A stretch of 64,000 nt of DNA. Source: an uncultured Lachnospiraceae bacterium (GTDB lineage Bacteria; Bacillota; Clostridia; Lachnospirales; Lachnospiraceae). Of this stretch, positions 1 through 7,927 are shown piece by piece. The notes under the pieces were generated by a model, which saw only the letters and a list, made by a program, of their open reading frames with translations, was not told the DNA's origin and ran no database searches. How positions within the stretch are numbered: the stretch's first letter is position 1; each line of letters opens with the position of its first letter. The translations under genes and the position numbers were made by a program. The stretch lies in contig CALWLA010000001.1 of assembly GCA_944381405.1 (NCBI GenBank), positions 124,001-188,000 of the forward strand. Reading direction: 5' to 3'.

Positions 1-163
1 CGCAAATATAGAGATTCCGTATGTCAATTTGTGGAAGTAAAATGTATAAACTTAACGAGCACCCCAGGTTTTCGATAATATATTAACACAAATTTTCCGC
101 TTAGGCAACCTTCTGGCGGTATCTGGACCTCTGAAAAAGCCTTTTTTCAGGCCCTTTTCCCCT
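1..163. other. Left-edge intergenic sequence
   Basis: No gene is visible in this AT-rich stretch downstream of the histidine kinase. On the minus strand a TTGACA hexamer (22-27) could be the -35 box of a gene beyond the left edge, since its -10 would fall at or past base 1. The stretch also holds the small hairpin listed at 131-150. Confidence 0.5.
131..150 (-). terminator. Possible weak terminator after the histidine kinase
   Basis: A perfect 8-bp stem (CTGAAAAA/TTTTTCAG) with a 4-base loop lies 13 bases beyond the kinase stop codon. The Ts are inside the stem rather than after it, so termination efficiency is doubtful. Confidence 0.35.
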
Positions 164-1774
164 TTAAGCCTCCTGGCCTGCGGCATCCAGGGTAAACCAG
201 AAGGTCACCCCTTTTTCTTCATTCTGCACGCCGCATTCCTGGCCGTGGGAATCCACGATGGCCTTCACGATACTCAGGCCGATTCCGGAACCGCCATAGG
301 CCCGGGTCCTGGCCTTATCCACCTTAAAGAACTTGTCCCAGATCCTGGGAATATCCTCCTGGGGAATCGGTTCCCCGTCGTTGTAAACGCTGATGCGGAT
401 CCGTTTCTGTTCCTCCAGCCTCTCCAGATGGATCACGATGTTCCGCTCTCCCTCCAGATGATTCAGAGCGTTATTGAAGTAATTGGTGATCACCTCTTCG
501 ATCTTGAATTCGTCCGCCCAGACCGGCGCGGAGGAAAGCCCTGTTACGGTCACCTTGGCCTCCTTGTCCCGGATCACCAGCTTCTGGGTCTCCAGGATGC
601 TCCCCACCAGCTCCGCAACGTCAAAGTAAGCGAATTCGATCTTGTCATTTCCGATCTCCAGATCGTTCAGGGAGGTCAGCTGTTTGACCATCTTGTTCAT
701 CTTCTGGGCCTCGTCCGCGATGACGTTGCAGTAATAGCTGCGGCTTTCCGGGTCCTCCGCCATGCCCTCCGTCAGGCCTTCCGCATAGCCCTGTATCAGG
801 GCGATGGGGGTCTTCAGCTCATGGGACACGTTGGCGATGAAATCCTTCCGCATTTCGTCGATCTTGTTTTTCTCGTCGATATCCTTCTGCAGCTCGTTGT
901 TGGCGGTCTTGAGCTCTGCGATGGTTTTCTCCAGCTGTTCCGACATGGTATTCATGGAACGGCCCAGCACCCCGATCTCGTCCGTCTCCCGTCCCTCATA
1001 CTTGATTCCGAAATCCAATCGGGTCATCCGCTCAGAGATCTTTGCCAGATGATTGATGGGTCTGGTGATGGCGCTGGTGGTAAGATACACCAGGATGCCT
1101 CCCAGGGCCAGGATCACCGCGCCCACCATCAGCAGAAACCGGTTGGTGATGGCGACGCTGTCCCGGATCAGGGCCACCGGCATGGACATCAGGAACTGGG
1201 TCTTACCGTCCGTAAAGTAGCCCCAGCTTTCCAGATAGGCTGTGTTGGAGCGGGAATCCACCGAACGCTGGATGCAGTAGTCTGCATTCTGAAAGATGGT
1301 CTCCGGCCTCTCCTGTCTTGGGAAGTTGCTGTCTCCAAAGGGATCCCCCTGGATCTCATACTCCCTGGTTCCGTCACCCAGCAGCGCCTGCCGGTTCCGG
1401 ATGTAAAACTGCAGCTTCTGAGCCAGCCAGTTACCCTCTCTGGAGGTAGCGATGATGGCCGTTCCATTCTGGTCGATCATCACCACATTGATGTTGGAGT
1501 TATCGTTCAGCTCCCGGAAGATGGATACCACCGTGGAATCCTCTCCGGACTGCCCGAATTCGTCCTGCATCACCTCCGGCAGGGTACGGCCCGCCTTTTC
1601 CGTCTGCAGCACCACCGTATCCAGGGTGTTGTAGGCGGTCTGAAGGGTCCCCACCATCTGCCGCATATAATAAGACTCCAGAAACTGACTGTTGATCACA
1701 TACATGACGATGAGCACCAGCGCCATGATTCCGGTAAAGATCAAGGTAAATCTTGTCCTGATGGAATGCTTCAT
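164..1774 (-). CDS. Membrane sensor histidine kinase (HAMP, HisKA, HATPase_c)
   Basis: Two-component sensor kinase, 536 aa. Membrane helices at about residues 10-28 and 212-233 flank an extracellular sensor region of about 180 residues with no domain I recognise. A HAMP segment follows (about 235-285), then a coiled linker and the HisKA motif F-I-A-N-V-S-H-E-L-K-T-P with phospho-acceptor His318. The ATPase domain has an N box (N-Y-F-N-N-A-L-N-H) and a G-S-G-I-G-L-S-I-V-K box near the C-terminus. The ATG is preceded by AGGAGA. No response regulator is adjacent; the nearest is the OmpR-type gene at 14684-15358, whose close relatives in Lachnospiraceae usually sit directly upstream of a kinase with this kind of N-terminus. 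Pairing with it is inference. Confidence 0.93.
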   Translation of the reverse strand: MKHSIRTRFTLIFTGIMALVLIVMYVINSQFLESYYMRQMVGTLQTAYNTLDTVVLQTEKAGRTLPEVMQDEFGQSGEDSTVVSIFRELNDNSNINVVMIDQNGTAIIATSREGNWLAQKLQFYIRNRQALLGDGTREYEIQGDPFGDSNFPRQERPETIFQNADYCIQRSVDSRSNTAYLESWGYFTDGKTQFLMSMPVALIRDSVAITNRFLLMVGAVILALGGILVYLTTSAITRPINHLAKISERMTRLDFGIKYEGRETDEIGVLGRSMNTMSEQLEKTIAELKTANNELQKDIDEKNKIDEMRKDFIANVSHELKTPIALIQGYAEGLTEGMAEDPESRSYYCNVIADEAQKMNKMVKQLTSLNDLEIGNDKIEFAYFDVAELVGSILETQKLVIRDKEAKVTVTGLSSAPVWADEFKIEEVITNYFNNALNHLEGERNIVIHLERLEEQKRIRISVYNDGEPIPQEDIPRIWDKFFKVDKARTRAYGGSGIGLSIVKAIVDSHGQECGVQNEEKGVTFWFTLDAAGQEA

Positions 1775-1846
1775 AAACCTGTTCTCCTGAACCTTCGCAG
1801 ATCGTTCTGCTCCACATTTCGCGTAACGTTTTCCTTTTGAAGATTC

Positions 1847-1880
1847 ATTATAAACGCGGCATATGAATAAATTGTGTCCT
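1847..1880 (-). promoter_or_regulatory. Possible promoter of the histidine kinase
   Basis: A perfect TATAAT (1847-1852, minus strand) lies about 75 bases before the kinase start, in the 114-base gap behind the surface operon. No good -35 box is visible at 16-18 bases. No terminator is seen after the gene ending at 1889, so read-through from the surface operon is possible. Confidence 0.35.
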
Positions 1881-1888
1881 TTTTGTTT

Positions 1889-3226
1889 TTATTCTTTGAG
1901 TCGCCAGGCTGTCAGCTGATACCCCTTTTTGGAATACTCTGGAAAGGTATGCTTGGTTTCGCTGTAGGCGATGTTCTGATAGCTCTGGCCTCCGGCCTCA
2001 AAGCGGACATGGTAATGGTTTTCCTCGTAGACCGCCCGATACACTGTATCCGCAGCCGGAACGGTCCCGTTCCAGCCATCCCACCGGAGAAAATGATTCC
2101 CTACAGGCGGATTGGGAGCCGCCGGGCTGTAGGCGCTCCCCGGCGTAAGCTCCACCGTCCCCGGCCCGCCGGAGCCCTTTCCAGGATCGAAGGTGATCCG
2201 CACGCTGCCCCGTTTTGCGCTCTCCAGCAGGGCCGAGCAGTCCCGCAGATTGTCGCTGACCTCATAGGAGGCGCTGGCGTCGGTCCCTGCCCCGCTGTAA
2301 TAGTTGTATTCGAAAATGCCCACATAAAGCCCTGTCACGCTGTCATGCAGATCCTCGATCTCCAGCCTGAGATCCAGGTCAAAGTCGCTGCTGCCGTTCA
2401 CCTCCTCCGGAGGCGTATTGTTGGAATAGGACACCACCTTTGCGATATTGACCGTTTCAAAATCGCAGTCGTCGTCCGTCCATCTGTGATCTGGCGCAAC
2501 GTAGCCTATAATGGTTCCGCCCCTCCGGAAGCTGTTTTTGGGCTCGCAGAGCATTCCCGTCTGGTTGATAAAGCGCTTCATCCTGTATTCCGCCATGAGG
2601 CTGTAGGTATGATAGGCATCCGGCGCAATGTGGTAGTATTCCGTACCCCCTGGCTGCATATCGTTTGGCGTGCAGCCGGGAGCAGCCTTTTGCCCGTAGC
2701 TGGTAAAGGCCAGGAAGGGTCCCCAGTAATAATGGTAGCTGGTATCGCTGGTACGATAGGGTCCCTTTACCTTTCCGGTGATGCGTATCTCATAGCGCTC
2801 CTCCTGGGTCTTCCGCACCGTTACCTGCAGATTCCTGACATACCTCGACAGGTTTCCCTCGCTGACGATCTGGTCCGAGACCGTGGCGGACCTTGCCGCT
2901 GCCTTCAGCGGGAGCAGGGCTCCGGTGGCCAGGTTTTCTGTTGTTGAACTTCCAGTGGCCAGGCTTTCCTCAGCCGTGCTTTCTGTTGCCACCCATTCTG
3001 CAGCAGTGCTCTCTGTCGCCGTGGTTTCTACAGCGATCCCGCCGCCTGCTTCCTCCCCGGCTCTTGGATGGAGCTCCGAGATCTGAAAAATACCGCCGGA
3101 GACCGCCAGCAGCACTGCCGCAAGCGCCGCGGCGGCAGCCAATACCAAAAGCCCCGACACCATGCCCGGCAGGATCATGCCTGCCGGAAGCCCTGCCGCC
3201 GTTTTTTTACCCCCTTTGTGACGCAT
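1889..3226 (-). CDS. Membrane-anchored surface protein with Listeria-Bacteroides-type repeats
   Basis: Last gene of the sipW operon, 445 aa. A hydrophobic helix at about residues 17-46, after a basic N-terminus, acts as signal anchor. A low-complexity Thr/Glu/Ala/Ser linker (about 58-105, repeated T-E-S-T-A units) acts as a spacer. A middle region of about 240 residues is not recognised. The C-terminus carries two segments resembling InlB-type Listeria-Bacteroides repeats (V-R-I-T-F-D-P-G-K-G, then Y-H-V-R-F-E-A-G-G, ending G-Y-Q-L-T-A-W). It has no LPXTG sorting motif. AGGAGG precedes the ATG, nine bases after the previous stop codon. An extracellular role beside the TasA-like protein is inferred from the operon; the function is unknown. 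Confidence 0.8.
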   Translation of the reverse strand: MRHKGGKKTAAGLPAGMILPGMVSGLLVLAAAAALAAVLLAVSGGIFQISELHPRAGEEAGGGIAVETTATESTAAEWVATESTAEESLATGSSTTENLATGALLPLKAAARSATVSDQIVSEGNLSRYVRNLQVTVRKTQEERYEIRITGKVKGPYRTSDTSYHYYWGPFLAFTSYGQKAAPGCTPNDMQPGGTEYYHIAPDAYHTYSLMAEYRMKRFINQTGMLCEPKNSFRRGGTIIGYVAPDHRWTDDDCDFETVNIAKVVSYSNNTPPEEVNGSSDFDLDLRLEIEDLHDSVTGLYVGIFEYNYYSGAGTDASASYEVSDNLRDCSALLESAKRGSVRITFDPGKGSGGPGTVELTPGSAYSPAAPNPPVGNHFLRWDGWNGTVPAADTVYRAVYEENHYHVRFEAGGQSYQNIAYSETKHTFPEYSKKGYQLTAWRLKE

Positions 3227-3235
3227 AACTCCTCC

Positions 3236-4183
3236 TTACTCCACTTTCTCATAGGAAAATGCGGTTTCCCGGATCTCCGGCAGATAATAAACCGTAAGCT
3301 CCGTTTCATATCTGAGGGAGGTTCCTCCCTCCAGCACCGCATCGCAGCGGACCTTGGCTCCCTCCAGGCTCCTGGTGATATCCGACAGGAGAAATTCCGG
3401 TCCTGTCTCCGCCTGTTTCCTTCCATCCACATACCAGACATAGCTTTGGGCCCGGTTGGTGGAGGCGTCGAAGAGAATCCTGCCATATTGATAGGCCGTC
3501 CTGCCATGAAGGCGCCGGTAGGCCTCCTTGTCCTCTGCCTCAGGGATCTTCTCGATCACATGATTGTTGCTGTGGGCAGGCTCCCAGGCATCCCCTCCCC
3601 CTCCTCCGGCAGGATCATCCGGTCCCTGACCGTCCCCGGGATCCGGAGCCTGGGCCGTCCTCCACAGAGCTCTTGCCACCGCCGAATCCCCTTCCATGTC
3701 CGCCTTGGACCGGTCTCCCGCATCCTCCGTGGCGATCATATAGCGGCTGCCGTTCCGCAGCAGGGTCCCGTCAGGGCTCTGATTGCCCTTCAGAAACCAG
3801 CCCTGAAAACTGCTGCCTGCCTTAACCGGCTCCGGCGGGAGCTGGATGGTATCGCTGCAGGCGCCGCTGCCGTCGTTATACCGGACCCGTAGGCTTAACC
3901 GGCTTCCGTACTGAGGGATGTTTCCTCCCTCCGCATCAAAGATCAGCTGATATTCCCTGGGGGATAGCACCGGCGAAAACACCAGGGTCTTCCCATCCAC
4001 CGGCGTCAGGGAGCGGAACCAGGCGCCGGGCTTTACCGTGTCTCCCGGATAGATCTCCGGGGAGCCGTAGACCGGGTCCTCCCGGGTCCCGCTGCCGGAA
4101 AGGGCTCCAAAGGCCGTGGTCTGTCCTGCCGCAAGAAGGGAAATCAGCAGAAAAAGCCCTGTCTTTTTTCCATAGTCCTTCAT
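3236..4183 (-). CDS. Secreted protein of the sipW operon, unknown function
   Basis: 315 aa with a signal peptide (basic start, hydrophobic core about residues 9-26, likely cleavage around 26-28). Residues about 83-135 resemble a Listeria-Bacteroides repeat (Y-Q-L-I-F-D-A-E-G-G ... G-S-S-F-Q-G-W-F). A Pro/Asp/Gly-rich linker (about 180-198, including G-G-G-G-G) leads to a C-terminal part with Ig-like character (Y-V-W-Y-V-D-G-R-K; V-R-C-D-A-V-L-E-G-G). The start overlaps the end of the upstream gene by four bases (ATGA), so the two are translationally coupled. I do not recognise a named family. An extracellular scaffold or accessory protein is the likely role by context only. Confidence 0.75.
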   Translation of the reverse strand: MKDYGKKTGLFLLISLLAAGQTTAFGALSGSGTREDPVYGSPEIYPGDTVKPGAWFRSLTPVDGKTLVFSPVLSPREYQLIFDAEGGNIPQYGSRLSLRVRYNDGSGACSDTIQLPPEPVKAGSSFQGWFLKGNQSPDGTLLRNGSRYMIATEDAGDRSKADMEGDSAVARALWRTAQAPDPGDGQGPDDPAGGGGGDAWEPAHSNNHVIEKIPEAEDKEAYRRLHGRTAYQYGRILFDASTNRAQSYVWYVDGRKQAETGPEFLLSDITRSLEGAKVRCDAVLEGGTSLRYETELTVYYLPEIRETAFSYEKVE

Positions 4184-4668
4184 CGGTTCCTCCTTTCTGA
4201 CAGATCCTCCTCATAGGGCTCCCGCAGGCACTGCACGGAGCCTCCGTTGGCCGACATTTTCAGATAAAACACCTCTGACAGGACGATGCCTGCCTCGTTT
4301 CGCAGCTCATAGCGGAAGCGCCGCTGATTTTCGGAAAAGCTGACGGGAACCGTAATGGCGGCTTCCTGCATGGACCCGCTTCCCAAAAGGCCGATCTCCT
4401 TTCCGTAGGGCTCCCATTCCCCCTTCTGGTTTTCCTGATACCATCGGAGGCTGGTCCTGTTTCCGTTCCCCGCCGCGATCTCCGGTACGAGCCTTGCTTC
4501 AAATCGGCCCACGGAGGCCATGGAAAAGGCATTTTCCGAAGCGGTGCCCCTGTGGCTATAGCCGGCGTAGGCCTGTTGCAGGGAAAGGAGGGTCATGCAC
4601 AGGATCAGAGCCGGCAGAAAACCGGTCCTGCCCCCGAAAGCCTGTTTGAAGCCCCTTTTGTTTTTCAT
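4180..4668 (-). CDS. Small exported protein with TasA/CalY-like N-terminal signature
   Basis: 162 aa. A signal peptide (hydrophobic about residues 17-34) is followed by Y-A-G-Y-S-H-R-G-T-A-S-E-N-A-F-S-M-A-S-V. This resembles the segment after the cleavage site in SipW substrates, where an N-x-F-x-x-G/A-x motif lies about 15 residues downstream. The rest is predicted beta-rich with no clear domain (W-Y-Q-E-N; F-R-Y-E-L-R-N). Both ends overlap neighbours by four bases (ATGA), tying it into the operon. It could be a minor fibre subunit or an assembly factor, like TapA beside TasA or the minor Bsa proteins. That comparison rests on position and the N-terminal pattern, not on sequence identity. 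Confidence 0.72.
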   Translation of the reverse strand: MKNKRGFKQAFGGRTGFLPALILCMTLLSLQQAYAGYSHRGTASENAFSMASVGRFEARLVPEIAAGNGNRTSLRWYQENQKGEWEPYGKEIGLLGSGSMQEAAITVPVSFSENQRRFRYELRNEAGIVLSEVFYLKMSANGGSVQCLREPYEEDLSERRNR

Positions 4669-6308
4669 GTCCTGCCTCCTTCCTGATCCGTTGCCCCGAT
4701 CTTCCTGCCTGCCTCGTCCACCCGGCTTCCATCCGGCGTCTCCTCGTTCTGATACAGAGAGCCATAGGAACGGATCCCCAGCTTTTTATATACCCATTTC
4801 CCAAAGGAGGTCTCTCCCAGGGCCTTGTCAAAGGCCTCGTAGAACCAGGTCTGCTCCGGGATGTCCGAAAGGGCCGCAAAATAATAATCCGCTCCTTCGA
4901 TGCTGCGCCAGCCGGTCTGCATGATGCCGCTCAGGGGATCCAGGTAATAGCGCCTGCCGTCCTCCGGGTCCTGATACCAGCCCCGCACCATGGTCCCCAG
5001 CCTGCCGTCGGAAATGCCATGGCAGTAATACCAGTTCTGGTTTTCCGAACGGATCCAGCCGTATTCCATGATGCCCTCCTGATTGAACTTGAACCAGGCG
5101 TTTTCTCCCTTCCCCTCGTTGGCATAGGGGTTGTGGATATACATCCAGCCTCCCGCCGCTTTTTTCCCGCTCTGGGTCTGATAGCTCCAGGCATGGGTCT
5201 TCTCATCCAGAAGCGTCCAGATGCCGTTTCTGGAGGATGCGGTCAGGGAGGGATCCGGATCGGGATAGATCTGTTCTCCCGGCGCGCTGGCCTGACCCCC
5301 GCCCCCTCCGGAACCGCTGCCGTTGGCCGGAGCGCGTTCCGTAAGGGTAAAGCGCCAGGAAAGGGCCGCGGAAAGCTCCGAAAAGCTGTTTTTCAGGGAG
5401 GCCGGGACGGAAACCGTAAACCGCAGCGCTTCCCTGCCCTGATAAAAATAACCGAGGCTGATACCGTTTTGCAGGGAGGCGTCCAGGAAGCTGTTGTCAT
5501 ACAGCTTTTTGCCCTCCCGTTCTATGGTAAACCGAAGCCCTGAAAGAAGCTCCTGCTCTTCCTTTGTGAGGCCGGAAAGGGAATCCTTTTCCAGAAACAG
5601 CCTGAGAAGCACCGCCCGTTTTCCCTTATTTTCCACCACCGCCGTCTCTGTGGCTTCCTCTCCCGGAAGCAGGGCTCCCAGCTTTTCAAAGAGTCCGCCC
5701 CTGACGGAGCTCTTTCCCGTCTCCATCAGGATCAGCAGGGAGCCGTCGGTCTGCCGCCGGAGAGGCTCCGCCTGAGAGGGGGTGGCGTCCCCGAAGCCCA
5801 TCCCCTCCCAGGGATCCGCCTTGGAAAAATCCGGTGTGATGCCCAGATCCTGCACCGCCTCTAGGGAGGCCTTTACGGTAAAATCCGTTTCCTGCTCCAC
5901 CAGGCTGTAATCCGGGATCCGGATGCTTGTGCAAAGCTGCAGCTCCTCTCCCTCCTGCAAAAGCCTGGTACAGTAGAGGAAGCCCTCCCGGTAGATGCAG
6001 TCCTTCCCCAGGCCGGAAAGCACCGGCGTTTCCTGTTCAAAAAGTCCGCCGCCTCCCTCGTAGGCGATCCGCACCCGGATCCAGGCCGGGGCCTTCTGGT
6101 TCTTCACCGTCACCGCGTAGCCTGCGCTTTCTCCTGGCTGGAGGCTCCCCTGGTCAGGATCTGTCCTGGTATAGAGCCTAGCCTCTACGCCGCCTGTCCT
6201 GACGGCGCTCTGCACCGGAAAGCTTTCTGCGGCCAGGGCGGCGGGAGGCGCTGCCATAAGGAATGCCGCTGTCAGGAACCACAGCGCGGCTTTTAATCTT
6301 TTTTTCAC
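4665..6308 (-). CDS. Secreted protein with C-terminal cell-wall-binding repeats
   Basis: 547 aa from a GTG start with AGGAGG nine bases ahead. The signal peptide covers residues 1-27. The mature N-terminus (Q-S-A-V-R-T-G-G-V-E-A-R-L) matches the pattern in the neighbouring TasA-like proteins. Residues about 50-325 form a beta-rich region of two similar-looking halves (V-T-V-K-N-Q-K-A-P-A-W-I-R-V near 67; A-V-V-E-N-K-G-K-R-A-V-L-L-R-L near 223). A Ser/Gly linker (329-341) leads to choline-binding-type repeats at about 385-490 (G-W-x-x-x-x-x-x-W-Y-Y; G-I-M-Q-T-G-W). Such repeats attach proteins non-covalently to the wall, so this is the best candidate for tethering the operon's products to the cell surface. 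Confidence 0.85.
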   Translation of the reverse strand: MKKRLKAALWFLTAAFLMAAPPAALAAESFPVQSAVRTGGVEARLYTRTDPDQGSLQPGESAGYAVTVKNQKAPAWIRVRIAYEGGGGLFEQETPVLSGLGKDCIYREGFLYCTRLLQEGEELQLCTSIRIPDYSLVEQETDFTVKASLEAVQDLGITPDFSKADPWEGMGFGDATPSQAEPLRRQTDGSLLILMETGKSSVRGGLFEKLGALLPGEEATETAVVENKGKRAVLLRLFLEKDSLSGLTKEEQELLSGLRFTIEREGKKLYDNSFLDASLQNGISLGYFYQGREALRFTVSVPASLKNSFSELSAALSWRFTLTERAPANGSGSGGGGGQASAPGEQIYPDPDPSLTASSRNGIWTLLDEKTHAWSYQTQSGKKAAGGWMYIHNPYANEGKGENAWFKFNQEGIMEYGWIRSENQNWYYCHGISDGRLGTMVRGWYQDPEDGRRYYLDPLSGIMQTGWRSIEGADYYFAALSDIPEQTWFYEAFDKALGETSFGKWVYKKLGIRSYGSLYQNEETPDGSRVDEAGRKIGATDQEGGRT

Positions 6309-6323
6309 ACCTGACCGCCTCCT

Positions 6324-7088
6324 TTATGTGGAAAGTCCCGCCAGCTCCTTAAGGAGCCCTCCGGCCTCGGAGATGCTTTCATAGCCCTCCAGCTGGACGG
6401 CGTAAGGCGTCACCAGCACGCTTCCGGAAAAACCGGTCCCGTCTTCCTTTTCGCTGATGGAGGTGATGTCCGGCACCTGGATGCCCTGAAACAGAAAGCT
6501 GGTTTCTCCGCCCCGTTTCTCGCCGTCTCTCCTTCCTGCCACCACGTCCTTATAGCCATAGTAATAAACGGAGCTTTCTCCCTCCTTTTTGGCTAATTTC
6601 TGGTACAATAGTTCCCATTTTTTGTCCTGATTGAGCTGCGTCAGGATCACGCAGTCGTGGACCGTATCCTTGGTCTCTCCGCCGATCCTAAAGGAGGCCG
6701 CAGGCACCTCCACCTTCAGGGCCACCCAGGCGTCATAGCTTAAGGGAGAGACGAATTTGGGATTTTTTGGCACCACGGAGCCGGGCTGCAGATTTTCCGC
6801 ATCGTCCGGAATGCCGTTGCCGTCCTCATCCTGGTCCGGCCAGTCCGGCTCTACCACGCCGGTGCCGTTGTCCTCGTCGTTATCGATCTTTCCCTCCTCC
6901 TGGCCGGCCTGAATGGTGAAGGTGTTCCGGGTGGTCTCGCCGCTGGCGCTGAAGGCGGCATAGCCTGCCCCCGCCGCGACGCCTGCGGACATCAGAAGCG
7001 CCAGCGCTACAGCGCCCCTGCGGATTCCGACGGTTTCCCGCGCCCGCTTTCTGCTTTTTGGAACCATTTGCGTGTTCTGTCGTTTCAT
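6324..7088 (-). CDS. SipW-dependent TasA/CalY/BsaA-like surface protein
   Basis: 254 aa. A long basic N-terminus (1-24) and a hydrophobic core (25-45) are followed by A-A-F-S-A-S-G-E-T-T-R-N-T-F-T-I-Q-A-G. This is the signature of SipW-dependent signal peptides in the TasA/camelysin/BsaA group. An acidic stretch D-Q-D-E-D-G-N-G-I-P-D-D (about 85-96) looks like a calcium-binding loop. S-Y-D-A-W-V-A-L-K-V near 117 resembles the first conserved strand of BsaA-type proteins. It starts inside the stop of the signal peptidase gene (ATGA), with AAGGAGG eight bases upstream. TasA and BsaA polymerise into fibres in biofilm matrix; the same role here is inferred from signature and neighbour. The remainder is divergent. 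Confidence 0.82.
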   Translation of the reverse strand: MKRQNTQMVPKSRKRARETVGIRRGAVALALLMSAGVAAGAGYAAFSASGETTRNTFTIQAGQEEGKIDNDEDNGTGVVEPDWPDQDEDGNGIPDDAENLQPGSVVPKNPKFVSPLSYDAWVALKVEVPAASFRIGGETKDTVHDCVILTQLNQDKKWELLYQKLAKKEGESSVYYYGYKDVVAGRRDGEKRGGETSFLFQGIQVPDITSISEKEDGTGFSGSVLVTPYAVQLEGYESISEAGGLLKELAGLST

Positions 7089-7615
7089 GTTTTCCTCCTT
7101 TTCCTTGGTAAAATGATGTATGGATGATCTCTGCCCTTCTCTGCAGGCGCTTCCGCTTCCACGGAGGCACCCTGCAGGATCAGCAGCAGAAGCCCTAGAA
7201 TCAGAAAAGCTGGGGATCTCAGAAAGGCAAAGATCCGCTGCCCCTGAGGAAAAGCGGCAATGCAGACGCCCCTGATCTCCTCCCTGCGGACGAAAAAGGC
7301 GTCCGGCTCCCGGTTGGCATCGCCCTTGGTCCGGAATCCCTCTCCGTTCTTTTCGATCACCCGGTGCAGCATCTGGACGCCGCCCTTTTGAAAGGAGATC
7401 ACGTCTCCCTCCCGGATCCTTTCCTCATGGGTGTGGATGAGGACGATATCCCCGGCGGAAATGCCGGGTTCCATGCTGCCGCTCATGACCTCTACAAAGG
7501 CAAAGCCTGTGCGGGGCAGCAGAAACAGGGTAAAAAGGATGCTTAAAAAGGCCAGTGTGGCCGCGTTCAGAAGGCACCGGGAGATGCCTCCTGTAAAAAG
7601 TTTTTTCTGTTTCAT
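7085..7615 (-). CDS. sipW: SipW-type (ER-type) signal peptidase I
   Basis: 176 aa membrane peptidase that removes signal peptides from exported substrates. An N-terminal membrane helix (about 13-34) is followed by V-M-S-G-S-M-E-P with nucleophile Ser47. L-H-R-V supplies His84 in place of the lysine of ordinary bacterial SipS/LepB enzymes, and K-G-D-A-N-R-E-P-D holds the conserved Asp99. A second membrane helix spans about 134-149. The Ser-His arrangement is that of the ER-type family, which in Firmicutes is typically dedicated to TasA/BsaA-like substrates encoded next door, as here. First gene of a six-gene run with four ATGA-type overlaps or near-abutments. The ATG has only a weak Shine-Dalgarno (CGGACA), so translation initiation may be limiting or controlled by the leader. 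Confidence 0.93.
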   Translation of the reverse strand: MKQKKLFTGGISRCLLNAATLAFLSILFTLFLLPRTGFAFVEVMSGSMEPGISAGDIVLIHTHEERIREGDVISFQKGGVQMLHRVIEKNGEGFRTKGDANREPDAFFVRREEIRGVCIAAFPQGQRIFAFLRSPAFLILGLLLLILQGASVEAEAPAEKGRDHPYIILPRKRRKT

Positions 7616-7927
7616 ACAAATGTCCGGTTGCTGATAAAAATCAGGATCACTGATAAGAATCAGAATTGAAAATGGAATGGTTTCAGAATCTGAAAAAGAC
7701 CGGTATCACTACCTGTGTGACTGTCAAAAAAAGATAAAATGTTGTAAAACTGGTTTTCTGTTGAAAAACGGAATGCTGCTGAATGACGCAGCGGTCAAAT
7801 GAAAAAGAATTGTATAGACGATCTGTTGATCGAAGTATCCCTATCTTACTGCCTTCGGGTCCTTCTGTCAAGTGTATCCGGCGCAGGTTTTTCTTTTTTT
7901 CCTTTTCCGAAAAAAGGAGCCGTCTGC
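7616..7927. other. Intergenic region upstream of the sipW operon
   Basis: This 312-base gap between MATE and sipW is notably AT-rich. It holds three short palindromes next to sipW (7631-7695) and a minus-strand TTGACA at about 7732, without a good -10 box at normal spacing. Short ORFs of about 60 codons on both strands lack ribosome binding sites and familiar sequence. No convincing terminator for the MATE gene is visible; the hairpin-like CCTTTT/AAAAGG near 7901-7917 is followed by As. Confidence 0.6.
7631..7695 (-). promoter_or_regulatory. Three tandem palindromes in the sipW leader
   Basis: CTGATaaaaATCAG (7631-7644), CTGATaagaATCAG (7650-7663) and TTTCAGAaTCTGAAA (7681-7695) are each perfect inverted repeats. 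The first two are near-identical and start 19 bases apart. They lie 16-80 bases ahead of the sipW start codon. They could be operator sites for a dimeric regulator or small RNA hairpins; no known consensus is matched. Confidence 0.55.

Noticed and set aside
245-1840. 531-codon plus-strand ORF across the histidine kinase gene
   Set aside because: Antisense frame of a clear kinase gene, rich in His/Leu/Gly as expected from reverse reading of GC-rich codons; no ribosome binding site or family features.
7683-7871. 62-codon minus-strand ORF upstream of sipW
   Set aside because: Phe/Thr-rich, no ribosome binding site, overlaps the palindromes; looks like random AT-rich frame.
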